A stretch of 64,000 bases of DNA from Paulinella micropora. Its lineage: Eukaryota; Cercozoa; Imbricatea; Euglyphida. Of this stretch, positions 20,687 to 31,253 are shown in pieces. Position 1 is the first letter of the stretch. Each line of letters opens with the position of its first letter. Under the pieces are notes generated by a model. It was given only the letters and a program-made list of their open reading frames with translations, was not told the DNA's origin and did no database searches. Location: contig BJOX01000054.1 in NCBI GenBank assembly GCA_009731375.1, positions 402,881 through 466,880 of the forward strand. The letters run 5' to 3'. A program made the position numbers and the translations under genes.

Positions 20687-21610
20687 TTAGATGTTGGGTG
20701 TGGACCTCGCTTTGAGCCGCGCTTGTTTGCGAGAGAGGCGGAGGTGTTCCGGTCTTGGGTCAAAGCCTAGGTCACGGAAGAAAGCAGCATTATTCCCTCT
20801 TTCTTCTGAATCGTCGTCATCAATGTCGTCACTAGAGGTGCAGTAGGCTGAGAGTTTGGTTAGAGGTAAGGGTCTTCGTGGGAAGAGTAGGGCATGGGGA
20901 TCTTCAAAGTGGGTGGGAGTGACCGCAGTTTCGTCTCCTTCACCTTCTTCGTTTATGCCCAGGCTGTCTTCTTCTTCATTCACCGTACCAATACTTCTTG
21001 TTGGAAGTTTGGGGGGTTGCGTGTTTGGTGGGGCAGATGGGGAGCGCGAGCTTGAGCTAAAGGCAAAGGGTAAGAGTAAGTCATTAGTGGTAGTTGCAGT
21101 CCAATTTTCAGAGTTATTTGTAGAGATATTTGTAGAGTGACTGTGTGTAGGTGAGTTTTGGTTTTGAAGTGAAGTAAGCAAGAACCCAGATGATGAGCTA
21201 GTTTGAGATTGTTGCTCCAGTTCATTCTCCTTCTTTTCTCCAGATGTGATGTCCCGATGTGACTCTGTTGTTTTCTTCTCAGCCTCTTCGATAGCAGATT
21301 TTGTTTTGGCTTTCTTGACTGCTTCTTCTGTTGCTGATGGAGTTGCTTGCTGCTTGCGCTTGAGAACAAGTGGGGCGGGTCCACGTTCGATTGTCGACGA
21401 TTGGTCGGTGGTGCTCGTTGTTTGCTGCTTGCGTTGTAACGAGGCGTTGAGTGGAACTTGGCGATAGTTTGGGGCAAGGCATCTGGCATCCTCGTAGTGT
21501 GATTCGATGTATTTGAGCATGGAGAGGAGCGCTTCCGCAAGGCAGTCATTGAGCCCTGGTCCCATTTTCCAGATTGCGTTGCTGGTCGACAGATGTTTTG
21601 AGAGCTTCAA
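20687..21610 (-). CDS. Acidic/Ser-rich ORF of the retroelement region (307 aa)
   Basis: Frame from MKLSKHLSTSNAIWKMGPGL to a stop 20 bases before the next ORF begins. The N-terminal ~50 residues look folded (CLAEALLSMLKYIESHYEDA). The middle is KKAKTKSAIEEAEKK-like and then Ser/Asn-rich. The C-terminal third has an acidic run (SSDDIDDDDSEER) and a basic end (RLSRKQARLKARS). Not recognised. The close spacing with both neighbours on the same strand suggests one transcript. Confidence 0.5.
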   Translation of the reverse strand: MKLSKHLSTSNAIWKMGPGLNDCLAEALLSMLKYIESHYEDARCLAPNYRQVPLNASLQRKQQTTSTTDQSSTIERGPAPLVLKRKQQATPSATEEAVKKAKTKSAIEEAEKKTTESHRDITSGEKKENELEQQSQTSSSSGFLLTSLQNQNSPTHSHSTNISTNNSENWTATTTNDLLLPFAFSSSSRSPSAPPNTQPPKLPTRSIGTVNEEEDSLGINEEGEGDETAVTPTHFEDPHALLFPRRPLPLTKLSAYCTSSDDIDDDDSEERGNNAAFFRDLGFDPRPEHLRLSRKQARLKARSTPNI

Positions 21611-21639
21611 ACCAGAGGCTGGAGATCTTGGAGAAGTAT

Positions 21640-22620
21640 GAATGTTGTATGATTTCGGTTTCAGATCTTGGAGAAGTATGAATGTTTCAGATAGAGCCTC
21701 ATATTGCCAGGTTCTCGATCAGTAGACATGTGAATAATGGTTAAGCGATCGTATAGGTGAGCAACCAGCTTCGCTTCCATGACCAATAGCCGTTCTTGGA
21801 GAGCAGATGGATCATTCCCTCGAAAGATATGCATCCATGTTCAGGGTCCTCTGGGACTTTGACGTGACCAGCTCTGGCTGCTTCGATCATTGATTTGTTC
21901 AGAACTTCACGTTTTGTCTTGTTCGCTGCTGCACCCTCGACTACTTGTGACAGTAAGGCTTGAATAAAGCCGAAGTGTGCACCACCATAAAAAGGTATGA
22001 GAAGTGGAGGGCGTTCTTTGGTTCTCGAGGTGGGAGTTTTTATCTATGCATTGATTAGCTCCTCATCTTTTATTCCTTGACCGCTTATCGCTTCCAGTTC
22101 AATCTTCTGACTTCGTGACAGTAGCTTGTACTTCCATTGAGTTGCTTGTCCATTCGTGAATTGCATGAGTAGTGTGGTGTGACATACGTCCAGTGTGACC
22201 AGTCGATTGTAGTGTAGTGGAGGGGCAGGTGGTTTGCTTCGTTGTTGTTGTTGCTTTGCTTGCTTCTGTTTTTCTTCCGCTCCTCTTTCTCGATTCATAC
22301 GTTCGAAGGCTCTTCGGTGCGGGTTCGGATGAGGGAATGGGGCTTGACTAGAGGTTGACTGAGAGGGAGAGCGAAAGTGGTTTTGTTGTTGTCGTTGCGA
22401 TGATGGATTGGAGCTACGATGATGGATTGGAGCTAGACTCATAGCTTCGTTTTGAACTTTGATGCGAAGTTGGTTTTCGTGTGTAGCGTTCCTGTTTGTT
22501 GTCATGTGTGCGTTTTTCGTAGTTGTTCGGTTGGTTGCGTCTAGCAGCTTGTGGAGAGCTTGACTGTCGTTTCCCTGAGTACGATCGTTGGTAGCTTCTG
22601 TCAGGGCTTCCTTTAAGCAA
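21640..22620 (-). pseudogene. Arg/Gln/Ser-rich ORF region upstream of the retroelement, interrupted
   Basis: Two overlapping frames begin at 22,620 (MLKGSPDRSYQRSYSGK) and 22,505 (MTTNRNATHENQ). The second reaches a TAG at 22,044-22,046, but the same frame continues as convincing protein (ERPPLLIPFYGGAHFGFIQA, then KREVLNKSMIEAARAGHVKV) to about 21,830. There the sensible reading shifts frame (NDPSALQERLLVMEAKLVAH) and ends near 21,640. So one ancestral gene of 300 or more codons is interrupted by an in-frame stop and frameshifts. No family recognised. The N-terminal half is basic and Gln-rich, which would suit nucleic-acid binding. Confidence 0.45.
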
Positions 22621-23973
22621 TTAATGCTTTGCGGTTTACAGAGAGGTTAGTGGGGTTCTTGGCGGTGAAGCCAAGTGTCCGGTCACAATATTAATATAGA
22701 GACAAGTCTGAACAGTGCAGAGACAATCTTTAATTAGTGATTGCCCTTTGAGAAAGGAAGGAAAAGTGACACGTCACTACTCAAAACTGGAACTACACTT
22801 CAGACATTCCAGAAAATAAGATGAAATACTTAATGAAGGCAATAGTATGGAAATACTAAAAGTCAGGACTAATATTAAGTAATAGTGACAAAAAGGCAAT
22901 TGATTGCATCCGTCTAACTTAAGATGAAATTATTAGTACTACCGGCTACTTGACTAAAACTGAATTAATAATTCTAATATTGGGAACAACGCACCCCCCG
23001 AAATCCGAATTTCATAACAAAGAAGTTAAGAAAATGGATTTCCACTGGTATAGCTTCATTAGAATTATTATTGTTGTCCATGGCTCTAGGACGGCTCATA
23101 CATCAGCAATATGTTCAAGTAACACACATGTATAAATATGATAAGCATATGAAGCAAAAAGCAACAAACAACGCAAAATCAATCATATATCAGACAGTGT
23201 AACAAAACCAAACAGTACACAATGTAGATTAGTATGATTGCTAACTTTAGAAAAAATTTGTGTGAGGATCAGAAAGGGCAGCCCAAGGGCCGATCAACTC
23301 CCTATTTCGTCATCTCCTCGTATGTATAGAAAAAGAGAAAGAATTAAACGACACGAAATGATGACAAAGACATATTAGACGCTCTCCACAGTCACTAACT
23401 CTGACGCTCACTAGATCGCTCACGCTATCACACACCCCCCCGAGCTCTATGACCATATGCTATCATAGTCCTTCCATAAGTGGCTCACAACCATCAATTC
23501 TATCTTCATTAGTTCTTCATGCTCTCTAATGACTAGTTATGTTCTAACTATAACGTAAACTGAAATAGTGCAGGTAGCTAGTCTGAACTACTCACTCAAC
23601 GTTAAAATCAAAGAATAAGCAAGTAAATAACTATATGCAGATAAAATCATGCAATGCAAGCAAAAATGTAAGATAAATGATAAAAGAGACATAATGAGTC
23701 AATATATAACGTATTGGGGTATGGAGCAAATTAATAAGTGACTGAATGTATAATATTGCCATAAAACAAGCGAAACATGCAACACGAATACGACAACATT
23801 AACATATCCATCTTAATACGTCTATTCTCTGTCAGTAATATCACCGCCTCCGCTCAGCCTACCATCGCACTCTAGGCTTTACGGGCTATTAGCTAATTTG
23901 ACTTCGCCTGTCAACAGCTAATATCTCTATGACTAACATCATCAGCTATTGCTATATTTCGCTGTAGCTATGC

Positions 23974-24017
<44 letters not shown>

Positions 24018-25535
24018 CCCCACCCCCCCCCCCNNNNNNNNNNCAGACATCGATAATGATAACACATTGAAAAATATGTTCTGCAGCATATATATAGTGT
24101 GACTGAGGGTGATGTGTACGGTGTTACAAATATACTCACAAATGACAAACGTATACCATGCACATTAAAACAATGAGCTACAAATACCAATAGCATAGAA
24201 AACGTTTAAGTCACAACATAGAATAGCAGTACCAACACAGGGAACAGCAGAAAACGACGCAAAAATGTACAAGGCATTATGACTTGAGAATATAGCATGG
24301 TCTCATAAAATGAGTCCTCTATGCTCACTAGCCACTGTGTACTTACTCGCTAGTTCTCGCACTCCCTAAAGCTCTCTGGCAATACTATTCTCACGGACAT
24401 GGTGTAAATGAACAAGGTCACTGGGCATGAAGAACTCTCGTGCTTCTCTCTTGCGCACTCAAACTCGTTCTCATTACGCCCTCACCACCACATCACTTGC
24501 ACTAGCGCTCATCACACGCGATCGCACTCGCATGCTTCTCACTCGCGCTCTCTCGTCCTCACTTGCCTTGCTCGCTCGCACTTACTTGCTCACTCGCGCT
24601 CGCCTTTCTCACACTACTCACCCCCCTTTTTACCTATACTTGCTAAAGGTGGTAAAAAATATACATGTGCATGGTCATGAAGCTGTTGACATAAATGACA
24701 ACAACAATCAAGATATGACGCAGTTATCACGCAAAGACTCCATCAAAACCAAGCATAAGTGTCATATAAAGGGATAAGAGTAAAGCAAATCATCCACAAG
24801 CAGTAAGCTTACACATAGTACAAAACAAGTGATACGACAATGGCAAAAAAGCACTGAAGATACTGTCGACTCTCGACGCTACTAGGAACACTCTGTCCTA
24901 CTGCCTACACAGGTTCTTTTGCAACTCTAATAGTATGTGCTCAACCTAACAATAATTAAAGGCAGGAATATTCTCTCCTCTCGGCCAAACTCTCTAATGC
25001 GGGCTTCACACTCACTCATGGTGTGGTGCTCTCAGGCGGGTTACCCTAGGACTCACACTATGAAACCCTAGCCCTTGCCTCTAAGCATACCCTCTCTCTG
25101 ACTAGTCACTACCTCGTGTCTGCCTATAAAAGAACAGAAATAGCATGAGAACACTACGCCCCCACACACTCTCACTAGCTTTACGTGACATGTCAACGCG
25201 GAACTGTCATACACTGTACGCAACTCTCTGTGCGCAACATGACAACGATTGCTCTTTCCGCCACCTTCGTACCGAAAACCCATAACATCGACTCACAAAC
25301 AAAATGAATGAATAATCACAGAGTTAAATTTCGCTCACGATACACGCACACAGTATATATCGTTTTACCCTCACACATGTAAAACGCGAACGTAATACAC
25401 GTGGAACACAACATTCTCACTCTCTCCGTCGACAGCATCACCTCTATGTCGCTCACAATACACTCACACAGTATAATATATCGTTTTACCCTCACGCATG
25501 TTATACGCAAACGCAACACACGTGAAACACGACAT
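22621..25535. other. AT-rich gene-free region with CTCAC-type composition
   Basis: No convincing gene. It holds short CTCAC/CTCG-rich pyrimidine stretches (notably 24,440-24,620), a poly-C run with a 10-N gap (23,972-24,043), and a duplicated ~85-bp unit at the end. Its strand composition (C/T/A over G) matches the reverse complement of 33,728-36,278, which supports the inversion described in the findings. Confidence 0.6.
25329..25535. repeat. Two ~85-bp direct repeats at the inversion breakpoint
   Basis: The unit CGCTCAC(G/A)ATACAC...ATATCGTTTTACCCTCAC(A/G)CATG...CACGTG(G/A)AACAC(A/G)ACAT occurs at about 25,331-25,413 and 25,450-25,535. The second copy ends exactly where PLV fibre sequence begins. 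Confidence 0.75.
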
Positions 25536-27632
25536 AGGAGACCAAACCATAGCAGGCAATAAAAAATTTACATCAGTTTTAGAAGTAAGTGGTTCATCAA
25601 ATCCTGCTTCTTTTGACGGCATCTGCATCGCCTTTGATACAAAAATAGGAATGATTGCAGCACAGAAAATAGCAACAGCGACATTTTATCCGATACAAAT
25701 AACTGGTTCGTATGTAGAGTTATATTCAGGTAATACTTTAATTATAACTGCAACTGGAACAACATTAAGTTTGAACAACAACAGAATAACAAACTTAGCC
25801 ACACCATCAGCAACAACGGACGGAGCGAACAAAGGTTATGTGGATATATTAGACATACAAAATGTAAAACTAACAACAGACCAAACCATAACAGGAAGTA
25901 AAACATTTAATGGGGCGAGCACTACGATAAAATATCTAACTTTAACACAAACGGCTGATTTTAATAATCAAGTTATCATTAATGGTGGAAATATAACATA
26001 TAATGGGGCGAGGATATTAAACCAAAATGGAGGAGATATATTCTTTTCACAGACATCAGGTGATTATCAATATTTCTTATTTACTCTAAATACTGCTACA
26101 AGTGGAACCGCGAACCAAAGAGGTTATGTATTCACGAATGTAGCATTTGATGTAAAAGGAGGTCTTTATANNNNNNNNNNTAGGTCTTTATATTTCAAAA
26201 CGTTTGGATAATAAAAGTGCTTCATCTGACATTGTCCGTTTTAACAATGCTGGTGGTATGCGGTTTTATGGGGACTTAGATATGAACTCAAACAACATAG
26301 CAAGTGCTGGAACAATAACGGGAACATCAATCACTTCAACTACTGGCATGACTACAACAACATTAACGGCAAGCGATAAAATAACAACAGCAACAGGCAA
26401 ACCAATAATTATAGGAAACACAACAGAAGGAATAGGTACGACAGCGGGTTTAGAATTGTATGGGACTTTTAATAATAATACTGCTGGAGTACATATACAA
26501 GCGATTACAACAGAAGATATATATCCTATATTTGGACTATTTAATTTAGGACATAATAGCATAAATATGGCTTTTGATGCTTATTTAGATGGCGCGGGAT
26601 GGAAATCAAGTTATGCGAGTTCAAACTTTTTAAGTAATAAATTTTCCAACAAACTTAGATTTTTGTATGATGGAGAGCCGTTGGAAATACTATTCCTTGG
26701 TCTGTGGCTCTTGAACTTGATACAGCAGGCTTATTAACAACAAAGGCAATAACGGCGAGTGGGGTGATAACGGCAAATGCGGGGATATCAACAACAACAT
26801 TAACAGCAAGTGGATTAATAACGGCGAATGCGGGAATTACATATTCTGGGGTGCTAACGACCACAACTAATAATGGAGCGAAAATAGGAATTCAAGGACA
26901 AACAGACGGGACAAATGCGAGAGGAATATTTGTATGGGATACTGCCGATCCAAACTGGGGGATTTATATGTCTCAGTCTGGAGCAAATAAATCATTAAAT
27001 GGAGGAACAGCACCAGCAGGAGGAGTAGGCGGAGGATTAACTTCTTATGCTTTAGATTTAGAGTGAATAATTCTTCAACGAGTGGGTTCATATGGGAGAA
27101 TAGTTCAAATACTGCTTTAATGTCTTTGAAAGCAAGCGATGGACAATCATGGGTATTGTCTAATCCAATTCAATATTCAGACAGGAGAAAAAAAGAAGAT
27201 ATAAAGGAATGCTTAGGCTTAGATTTTATTAATAAGTTAAATCCAGTCTGCTATCGTATGATTGATAATTAAAAAAAATGTAGGACTGGCTTAATAGCAC
27301 AAGAATTAGAGGACATACTAACAGAAATGAATATGCTAGATTTTGGCGGTTTTATAAAAGAACCAATTATGGTTCCGTGTCCAAAGCAAAGAAAAGAATG
27401 CGAATTGAAAGGTGTGAGTGTTAATCCAGAAGATGTTAAATGTGTTGATAGTGGTGATGTCGGTTATGGTATAGGTTATCCGAGTTTATCGCCCCGTTAA
27501 TTAAGGCCACACAGGAGTCATCGGAAAAGGTAGTTAATTTAGAAAAAGAAAATAAACTTTTACTTAATATACTAGACCAAACCAACCAATTAGCAGAAAA
27601 ACGAGCAGTCGTTTTATCAAATGTCAAACAAT
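25536..27632 (+). pseudogene. PLV tail-fibre-like protein, 3' half with S74-type chaperone end
   Basis: Repeats of the fibre type: DQTIAGNKKF, DQTITGSKTF, and NNNRITNLATPSATTDGANK with GYVD. The distal part (27,063-27,632) reads as an intramolecular chaperone of the endosialidase/peptidase S74 type: SDRRKKEDIKECLGLDFINK, then KTGLIAQ-like RTGLIAQELEDILTEM, then EFIAPLIKATQESSEKVVNL with a coiled-coil end. In this family the chaperone trimerises the fibre and is often self-cleaved. Lesions are a 10-N gap (26,171-26,180), frame changes near 26,215, 26,700 and 27,065, an in-frame TAA at about 27,270, and a frameshift near 27,478. The 5' half lies at 36,279-37,691 on the other strand. No start codon belongs here; coding sequence begins at the inversion breakpoint. 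Confidence 0.85.
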
Positions 27633-27977
27633 AATACAACTAGACTTCACAGACTACCGCCTATTATGGATATGGATGGTGAACTAACTCCAGAATTAAA
27701 GTCTCGCGTTCTTAAAGTAGAACTAAAGACTGAGGAAAAAAAAGTAGAGCACGAATTGGAAGATAACTGGAATTGTTGTTGTATAAAAAACAGACCGACC
27801 GACAGCCGACTTATTAAATACTTATTTCAAATGGGTATCATTATCGCTATTATAACCCTTTGTATCGTGAGGCTATCTGAAAAGAACTTACCTTATGAGG
27901 TTGCTAACACTTATGTCGGAATTTTAACACTATTGATTGGTATATGCCTTCCATCTCCTTCTTCAAGCAAGAAATAA
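27621..27977 (+). CDS. PLV small membrane protein (118 aa, two TM segments)
   Basis: Intact frame from MSNNNTTRLHRLPPI. Hydrophilic N-terminal half with a Cys cluster (NWNCCCIKNRP), then two hydrophobic segments (FQMGIIIAIITLCIVRL and YVGILTLLIGICLPSPSSS). A protein with this layout and a LIGI-LPSP ending is common in Polinton-like viruses and virophages. Its function is unknown, probably in the virion or host membrane. It overlaps the fibre stop by 12 bases, showing tight viral packing. One of few uninterrupted genes left. Confidence 0.65.
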   Translation: MSNNNTTRLHRLPPIMDMDGELTPELKSRVLKVELKTEEKKVEHELEDNWNCCCIKNRPTDSRLIKYLFQMGIIIAIITLCIVRLSEKNLPYEVANTYVGILTLLIGICLPSPSSSKK

Positions 27978-28002
27978 AACTGAGTTTTTGTGTCATTTTT
28001 TT

Positions 28003-28335
28003 TCAAAAAGACGAACATTCATATACTTGAGTTTTATACCACGAAGCATCATTTGAACATATTAAAGGAATGGCTTCATCAAAAATAATACACCAATCAC
28101 TGAAAGGTTTATACACACATTTAAATTTAGTTTCTATTCCTTTCTGAATACAATAAGCACAACTCTCATTCTTTTTTCGCTTACCCGTGAGTAAAAGTCG
28201 CAGGCAGTTCGCGAAAATATTTTTGTTATTAAAAAGTTTATTATCAGTAATGTAATCATGGCTGACTATAAATACCAAAAGATTATTTTTCTGAGCAATG
28301 ATTTTGTGGGAAGCAAAACATTTAATAAATGTCAT
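28003..28335 (-). CDS. Hypothetical PLV protein (110 aa)
   Basis: Uninterrupted minus-strand frame from MTFIKCFASHKIIAQ, overlapping the start of the divergent gene at 28,329 by seven bases. It contains Cys pairs (ESCAYCIQKG and later CVYK, CIIFD, LICSN) that might bind metal. No family recognised. It is opposite in strand to its neighbours, so it could be spurious. Confidence 0.45.
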   Translation of the reverse strand: MTFIKCFASHKIIAQKNNLLVFIVSHDYITDNKLFNNKNIFANCLRLLLTGKRKKNESCAYCIQKGIETKFKCVYKPFSDWCIIFDEAIPLICSNDASWYKTQVYECSSF

Positions 28336-28607
28336 TCACACCAACCAAAATGAATGTTAAGTTTATTCATTATACGAACGACCAGAGTGAAACCAAAACC
28401 AGAATTCTTTATATGGACAGAATTGGAATTATTGGAACATTTGCAGATAGTAATATAGCAAACATTTCAAACCTCAGTTATAATTTAGGTGTCGTTGGAT
28501 GGACGGACGGACAATATACATTTAAAGTCCTTGAAACTGACAGCGGAAATATTGACACAGGAAATTTAGCAGGCCGAATTGTTGTATGCTTAGAATTCTT
28601 AGGATAA
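28329..28607 (+). CDS. Hypothetical PLV protein (92 aa)
   Basis: Intact frame starting MSFTPTKMNVKFIHYTND. It looks beta-rich (TRILYMDRIGIIGTFADSN, GQYTFKVLETDSGNI, GRIVVCLEFLG). It sits nine bases upstream of the ATPase start, in the late gene cluster, so a small virion protein is plausible. Not recognised. Confidence 0.55.
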   Translation: MSFTPTKMNVKFIHYTNDQSETKTRILYMDRIGIIGTFADSNIANISNLSYNLGVVGWTDGQYTFKVLETDSGNIDTGNLAGRIVVCLEFLG

Positions 28608-28616
28608 TAATATAAG

Positions 28617-29645
28617 ATGCAAAAAATAAACAATGTCAAGGTGAGACCAGTGAAGCAGGATGGAAACGGAGACAAAAAAGCAAAAGGTTATAAATTATTC
28701 AACGAGCCGTATGCGAATATATTTCTGCTCGCCCGTAAGAAGAGCGGGAAAACGACAGCACTCTTTGAAATACTGAAACGGACTACAGACAGAAAAAACC
28801 CGTACTGTCATTATTGCTTCAACAATTCACAAGGACTACATTTATAAAGCAATGGTAAAGCACTTTAAGAACAGGGGAAACCCAATGGCAATATATACCT
28901 TTCTTAAATCAGATGGTGTGAATGTCATTGATGAACTTGACAAACTGAACAGACATGACGAGCAACACGAAGGCGAAATTAAACAGGACGATAAAGAACC
29001 GATGGAGAAACCGCAATTTTTATACTTTGGAAAAGAAAAGAAACAGAGCGCCGGAGGCACCAAAAGAGAGACAGAGTAAGTATATTTCGCCAGAGGTTGT
29101 TTTTGTCTTGGACGATTTAGGAAGTGGATTAAGAGACAAGTCCTTAAGTGATTTGCTAAAAAAGAACAGACACTATAAATCAAAGGTGATTATGTCAAGT
29201 CAGTATCTGAACGACCTACGACCAGAAGCAATAAAACAATTAGATTATTTGTTAATCTTTCCTGGTCAGTCTCAGGACAAAATGGTGTTCCAGGCCTCAA
29301 GTTGGCATTTAATGATGATAGCAGCCTCTCTGGCAGAGTAACCACTTCGAGGCTGTAGGAACTCATTCATCAGTGCTTGGAACGGCTTTCGAATCTCTGA
29401 TTGAATTCCCCAGTTGAGACCGAACCTGGGGGCAACAGTCGTCTTAGGCGTTCTCCGAGACTCGCTGTTGGAGCTTCCAGACGTTGATTGAACTCGTGTT
29501 TAAGCATTTAGACCTATCTTTCAACTTTGATTACTTTCTGGAAAAGTATCATGAGGCTACAAAGGAACGATTTAATTTTCTGTATGTCTCAAGTGTTGAT
29601 GATGAGTTAAGAAAAAACTTTAATTTAGACTATCGCATGCGATAG
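28617..29645 (+). pseudogene. PLV genome-packaging ATPase (A32/FtsK-HerA type), interrupted
   Basis: Walker A region LLARKKSGKTTALFEILK near the N-terminus, with Ala where the first Gly of the P-loop is usual. After a frameshift at about 28,797 come TVIIASTIHKDYIYKAMVKH and FKNRGNP. A second frameshift near 29,075 precedes Walker B and the sensor-like region (VVFVLDDLGSG, KVIMSSQYLNDLRPEAIKQL). The conserved C-terminal segment (HLDLSFNFDYFLEKYHEATK) resumes at 29,501 after a 211-bp foreign insertion. The family pumps the DNA genome into capsids. With two frameshifts and an insertion this copy is inactive. Confidence 0.9.
29290..29500. mobile_element. 211-bp insertion in the ATPase gene with 5-bp target duplication
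   Basis: The ATPase frame (…QSQDKMV) is interrupted after GTGTT (29,285-29,289) and resumes after a second GTGTT (29,496-29,500) with FKHLDLS. The insert is less AT-rich than its surroundings, has no obvious terminal inverted repeats and no coding capacity. It contains a CCCAG…CTGGG stem. A SINE-like retroposon or short non-autonomous element is possible. Confidence 0.75.
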
Positions 29646-29791
29646 GCAACTGTCCCGTAAGGTGACAAATTTTAGGCTAAAATAATTATTTGATTTTTTA
29701 ATATTTTTTTCATAGTATCATGGTAGTGAAGACAACTCGTGTTGAAGTCATTCCAACAATCGGCAAACGAACAATTAACTCAAGCACAAAT

Positions 29792-30045
29792 ATGGCAGGA
29801 GGTAAAAAGAAGACTGGTCGTAAGAAGAAGCAAGGATGCAAGGGGCAGGCTGGTGGCAAAATTAATTGGCAAAAAGTGGGAAAACGGCCTTGGCTGTTAA
29901 TAAATTTCTCCGCGATAACAAAGTAATCTCTAGAACTGCTGGAGCCTTAAGCAGTATTGGAGTGCCTTATGCTGGGTCTGTCCAAGCCACCGCTTCAAAA
30001 CTTGGTCATGGTAAGCAGAGAGGACGAGGGGCACTAAAATTTTGA
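29792..30045 (+). pseudogene. PLV small basic/hydrophobic core-like protein
   Basis: Starts MAGGKKKTGRKKKQG, Lys/Gly-rich, then GGKINWQKVGK. A frameshift near 29,890 moves it to a frame with a hydrophobic helix region (ISRTAGALSSIGVPYAGSVQ) and the end GKQRGRGALKF. Small proteins with a Lys/Gly-rich start, a VPYAG-like amphipathic helix and a GGAL-F-type end recur in Polinton-like viruses and are compared with adenovirus minor core or membrane-lytic peptides. An upstream in-frame ATG at 29,720 is possible. Confidence 0.65.
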
Positions 30046-30098
30046 AAAAAATAATAATAGTTTGATATGACACAGAAATATTTTTTTGTTAATATAAA

Positions 30099-30317
30099 AT
30101 GATTGCTAAAACCAAAAAAACAAGTAAGCCTAAGGTGAGACCCCCGCGGGTTTATAGAAATAAAAGCGGGAAGCCTTATATTATCCAGAAGGGTGAAAAA
30201 TATTATCTTAATTTCGGTAAGAAAACAAATGATATGAGCACACTTCAAATTGTTAAACTTTTTATGAAATACTTAAGCAGACCAAAAGCAAAGCGGACTA
30301 CTAAAAGGAAGACTTAA
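30099..30317 (+). CDS. Small basic PLV protein (72 aa)
   Basis: Intact frame MIAKTKKTSKPKVRPPRVYR, then NKSGKPYIIQKGEKYYLNFG, then a basic C-terminus (SRPKAKRTTKRKT). Size, charge and the K-x-Y-I-I…G-x-K/E-x-Y-Y-L pattern resemble small conserved proteins of Polinton-like viruses. Function unknown. It follows the core-like protein in the same orientation. Confidence 0.6.
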   Translation: MIAKTKKTSKPKVRPPRVYRNKSGKPYIIQKGEKYYLNFGKKTNDMSTLQIVKLFMKYLSRPKAKRTTKRKT

Positions 30318-30319
30318 GA

Positions 30320-30867
30320 AAAGTCCAGAGCCTGTCTGAGATTGAGCAGAATACAAGGACAGCAATTCAAGACCACTTAGACAAACTCAGAAAGGAAAAG
30401 TATGAGGGTATTGAGGCTATAGAGAAAAAAGAAAAGACAGCACGGGAGGATTTAGACGAGGAAAAGAACAGGCAGAAAGAAAAGACATAGCCGATGCTAA
30501 GGAAAGACAAGATATAATGGATAGGGAACATAAAAGAGAACTGGCGGAGATTAAGGAAAGACAGGAAGAAAAGGATAGGGAACAGAAGAAGGAACAACGA
30601 CTTATTCAAGAACTAAATGCTGAACAACTACATAGACAGGGGTTATTGACAGCACAAGCTGCACCGCCGATTATAGCGAAACCGAATCCCCCTTCAACGA
30701 TAAATAAACCAAAGAAAACAGCAACTACATCTTCCCCAAAAATAACTGATATAACTGACAAAGCAAATAAACAAGCAAAAGATTTGGAAGAAGAAAAGAG
30801 ACGAAGAATTATTGATGAAATGTTCTCCGAGAAAACGAGATTAAATCGGCGTAATACTAAAAAATGA
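30320..30867 (+). pseudogene. PLV coiled-coil protein, frameshifted
   Basis: Heptad-rich Glu/Lys/Gln sequence: VQSLSEIEQNTRTAIQDHLD through EEKNRQKEKT then a stop near 30,489. The reading continues in another frame (DIADAKERQDIMDREHKREL through QKKEQRLIQELNAEQLHRQG). This is followed by a Pro/Thr/Lys linker and a basic end (TRLNRRNTKK). A long coiled coil suggests a structural role. No specific family recognised. Confidence 0.6.
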
Positions 30868-31252
30868 AAATCATATAATAATAAACCACCTTCAAAAAGC
30901 AGGCATTAATATCCCTATCATAAAAAACAAAGGTTCAAACGACTACGCCACTAGTTTGAAGAGATGGTTATACACACAAAAAAATCACTGAAAACATATC
31001 ATCTGCAGAAGATGGATGGAATAAACTAGAACAATTTACAACAAAAATGATTGCTAAAAATAAAAGCAAAAAGAATGAAGAAAAAAAAACTCCTGTAAAT
31101 AGCACTCTATCACCAATAGACTAACCACGATTTGAAACTTCAACAGATGCTAAACAACTTATATTTGAAATGACAAATCCACAACCAGCGGAGACACAAC
31201 CAACAGATGTAGCACCACCCCCGAGCACAAGTTCTGCGGAGCCACAGCCAGA
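30868..31252 (+). pseudogene. PLV hypothetical gene fragment ending at a deletion junction
   Basis: Coding-like pieces: INHLQKAGINIPIIKNKGSN and KRWLYTQKK, a frameshift near 30,985, then KITENISSAEDGWNKLEQFT, an in-frame TAA near 31,122, then PRFETSTDAKQLIFEMTNPQ and a Pro/Thr/Ser-rich tail that runs out near 31,250. There the sequence abruptly becomes the antisense of PolB. Not recognised. The missing remainder is presumably in the deleted interval. Confidence 0.5.
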
Positions 31253-31253
31253 G

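Larger units (their letters stand above)
16088..22620 (-). mobile_element. Penelope-like retroelement with N-terminal GIY-YIG (permuted order), decayed
   Basis: On the minus strand, in 5' to 3' order, come low-complexity ORFs (22,620-19,665), a GIY-YIG nuclease (about 19,690-18,214), a short CxC-containing segment (18,299-17,979) and an RT related to Penelope/telomerase-type enzymes (17,776-16,088). Known N-terminal-endonuclease Penelope-like elements (the Naiad and Chlamys clades) have GIY-YIG, then a CxC linker, then RT, which is the order seen here. The frame is broken several times between the domains. Element ends are not identified, and whether the upstream Ser-rich ORFs belong to the element is an inference from shared strand and tight spacing. 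Confidence 0.75.

Noticed and set aside
24408-24777. Overlapping frames of 90 and 116 codons
   Set aside because: Products of CTCGCACTCG-type repeats, rich in S/H/L/R only.
29280-29510. The ATPase insertion as an ordinary spliceosomal intron
   Set aside because: GT…AG ends can be chosen, but removal between them would delete conserved codons. The GTGTT duplication fits an insertion better.
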